NCBI GenBank assembly: GCA_017454765.1
Contig: JAFTCJ010000009.1
Span: 1-64,000, forward strand
Length of the DNA stretch: 64,000 nt
Reading direction: 5' to 3'
From: Erysipelotrichaceae bacterium
Lineage (GTDB): Bacteria > Bacillota_I > Bacilli_A > Erysipelotrichales > Erysipelotrichaceae
In this document: piece by piece, positions 62,640 through 64,000 of the stretch
Layout of the letters: each line of letters begins with the position of its first letter
Position numbering within the stretch: the first letter of the stretch is position 1
Notes under the pieces: generated by a model
What the model saw: the letters and a program-made list of their open reading frames with translations, nothing else
Databases searched by the model: none
What the model was told of the DNA's origin: nothing
Program-made: the position numbers and the translations under genes

Positions 62640-63647
62640 TTAGTAGTTCCTCCAGTCGAAGACGATGCAGTTGTTGTCTTCCTTGTAGTACATCAGATCA
62701 TAGTAAGCCTGTTCACAATCCTTTGGATCGATCACTTTTGTGATGAGCTTGGAGATATTGATATCTTTATTTATGATCAGATCACAGGAAATATTGAAAT
62801 TTCTTTCCAGACAGTCATAGGATCCGTCCGTTTCATAGACCGGTATCGTCTGATTGAAGCCGCCCAGTACTCTCAGGTTCTTCATGTGGATCTTTGAGAA
62901 CACCGGCATCAGGTCACTTTCATAAGACTGTCTGGGTGATCCCAGTAAAATCACCTGACCGTATCTTCTGGTGTAGCTGATACAGTCAGCGATCACCTGC
63001 GAAAGACCGGTGACATCGACAGCGATATCCAGATCCTTTCCTTCACTGACTTCCCTGATCATTTCTTCATAATTCTCGCTGCAGGTGTATTTCAGACCCA
63101 TGGACTTCGCCAGCTCACATCTTCCTTTGACCACATCGAAACCGATGACCCTGCAGCCAAGTTTCTGATACATCAAAGCCGTCAGGATACCTATATTGCC
63201 CAGTCCGAAGACACCGACCGTATAGCCAAGTTTCACATCGCTGAGATTGACGCCCTGCATCGCTACCAGCATCAGATTGATCGCGCTGGCTTCAACAGGA
63301 TCGATCCCTTCTTTCAGTTTGAAGATCTGTCTGCTCTGGACTTTGTCTGATGTGTTCCATCTGACCAGAGAGGCATGCGGAGCATTGAAAAAGACCAGAT
63401 CGCCGATATCGGCTCTGATCGCTTCCCCTTTTTCAAGGATCCTGCCGACCATGCAGTAGCCGGGTCTCACCGGATAGGAAAAACCCTTTTTCAGCGCGAA
63501 CGCTCTGGAGAGTTCCGTTCCGGCAGAGATCATCGAATACTCCGTCTTGATGATCGCCTCATTTTCCTTCAGATCACTGCAGTCGATCTCTTCTTTAGAG
63601 ACTCTTGATTTGCCGACATCCGTCAGCTCGATAAAATAGCTTTCCAT
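62640..63647 (-). CDS. Zinc-type medium-chain dehydrogenase (MDR family)
   Basis: The 335-residue protein (ATG 63647, after AAAGGG) has the MDR layout: GroES-like domain (YSMISAGTELSRAF, YPVRPGYCMVGRILEKGEAI, VGDLVF-like IGDLVFFNAPHAS), then a Rossmann domain with VGVFGLGNIGILTALMYQ and VIGFDVV, RYGQVILLGSPRQ. The catalytic zinc Cys/His set of classical alcohol dehydrogenases is not evident (AGTE replaces CGSD). It resembles sugar or polyol dehydrogenase-like proteins of envelope clusters. It overlaps the HAD gene upstream by 4 bases if the earlier ATG (63653) is used. Confidence 0.8.
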   Translation of the reverse strand: MESYFIELTDVGKSRVSKEEIDCSDLKENEAIIKTEYSMISAGTELSRAFALKKGFSYPVRPGYCMVGRILEKGEAIRADIGDLVFFNAPHASLVRWNTSDKVQSRQIFKLKEGIDPVEASAINLMLVAMQGVNLSDVKLGYTVGVFGLGNIGILTALMYQKLGCRVIGFDVVKGRCELAKSMGLKYTCSENYEEMIREVSEGKDLDIAVDVTGLSQVIADCISYTRRYGQVILLGSPRQSYESDLMPVFSKIHMKNLRVLGGFNQTIPVYETDGSYDCLERNFNISCDLIINKDINISKLITKVIDPKDCEQAYYDLMYYKEDNNCIVFDWRNY

Positions 63648-63649
63648 AA

Positions 63650-64000
63650 TCATCCCTTTATGAAACCGAAATGTTTCAATGCGTTATATACACCCTCATC
63701 GCAGATATCATCCGTCACATAATCTGCGGCCAGACGGCATTCATTGCTGCCGTTGCCCATGGCGATCGAAAGACCTGCTTTCTCCATCATGTCGATATCA
63801 TTGCCGCCGTCGCCGAAAGCACAGATCCGATCTGCAGATACGCCTAGTCTTTCTGCCGTTTCCAGCATCGCCTTGCCCTTGCTCTTGCCGGAAGGAGATA
63901 TTTCCCCGGCAAACCAGAGACGGGTATTCTCTTTATCAGAAGCCAGTTCAATGACCTCTTCCCGCAGATCGCCGACCGCATAATACAGAAACTGCAGGAC
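63650..64000 (-). CDS. Cof-type HAD phosphatase (N-terminus outside window)
   Basis: The last ~116 residues of a HAD IIB (Cof-like) phosphatase: EISPSGKSKGKAMLETAERLGV (motif III Lys) and ICAFGDGGNDIDMMEKAGLSIAMGNGSNECRLAADYVT (motif IV, GDGGND). The frame is open to base 64000, so the start lies beyond the right edge. Family members dephosphorylate phosphosugars or pyridoxal phosphate. It leads an operon with the MDR dehydrogenase and the Nudix gene. Confidence 0.9.
   Translation of the reverse strand, partial: VLQFLYYAVGDLREEVIELASDKENTRLWFAGEISPSGKSKGKAMLETAERLGVSADRICAFGDGGNDIDMMEKAGLSIAMGNGSNECRLAADYVTDDICDEGVYNALKHFGFIKG

Overview
The window looks like chromosomal DNA of a low-to-mid GC member of the Bacillota. 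The mix of an Sgc-like galactitol-type PTS cluster, mannose-type PTS parts, a LevR-type PRD regulator, a LoaP-like NusG paralog, MurQ/NagA amino-sugar genes and several SIS paralogs fits a gut-associated Erysipelotrichia-like fermenter. That placement is inference from gene content, not a phylogenetic result. I see no insertion sequence, prophage or CRISPR array.

Layout. (1) 1-14666, minus strand, cell surface: the N-terminal 2977 residues of a giant secreted repeat protein (it continues past base 1), a polytopic O-antigen-ligase-like protein, and a 1385-residue protein made of four ~258-residue helical repeats, a membrane segment and a DUF6273-like C-terminus. (2) 14816-17458: adenine deaminase (plus) and an EamA permease (minus). 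(3) 17528-28770: an expanded Sgc-like sugar cluster. On the minus strand are galactitol-type EIIB, EIIC and EIIA, a HAD phosphatase, three BtpA/SgcQ paralogs, an SgcE-like epimerase, a 65-residue orphan, and mannose-type EIID and EIIC. On the plus strand are a LevR-type regulator, a second HAD and an SgcX-like M42 peptidase. The mannose EIIC and the LevR regulator are both cut at the same place (~25.62-25.66 kb), each missing its N-terminal half, which points to a deletion or a misassembly.

(4) 28858-39184: LoaP-like antiterminator plus an ECF S component; a candidate small RNA; a lone prepilin peptidase; a compact minus-strand operon TsaC - CBS/DRTGG pyrophosphatase - NagA paralog - DUF1146 - membrane protein; a plus-strand run of DUF7916-like TIM barrel, HAD, UPF0158-GNAT fusion and NIF3-like protein; then tRNA-Ala(CGC). 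(5) 39349-53877: an alpha/beta hydrolase; an operon of two esterases and an ATP-grasp enzyme; an amino-sugar/muropeptide block (MurQ, NagA, Gfo/Idh oxidoreductase) running into MutY, a flavin reductase-like protein and an MFS carrier; four SIS-domain proteins around a lone mannose-type EIIA and a MATE exporter. (6) 54008-64000: a TetM-like GTPase fused to a Rae1/YacP-type NYN nuclease domain, a processive GT2 glycosyltransferase, an FtsX-type permease with a GAF-ABC ATPase, a Nudix hydrolase, an MDR dehydrogenase and the end of a Cof-type HAD phosphatase.

How it fits together: most of the window is carbohydrate uptake and breakdown (PTS systems, phosphosugar epimerase, HAD phosphatases, deacetylases, MurQ, SIS proteins) next to envelope and surface functions. 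Several first-in-operon genes have a -10 hexamer only 6-8 bases from the start codon, suggesting leaderless mRNAs.
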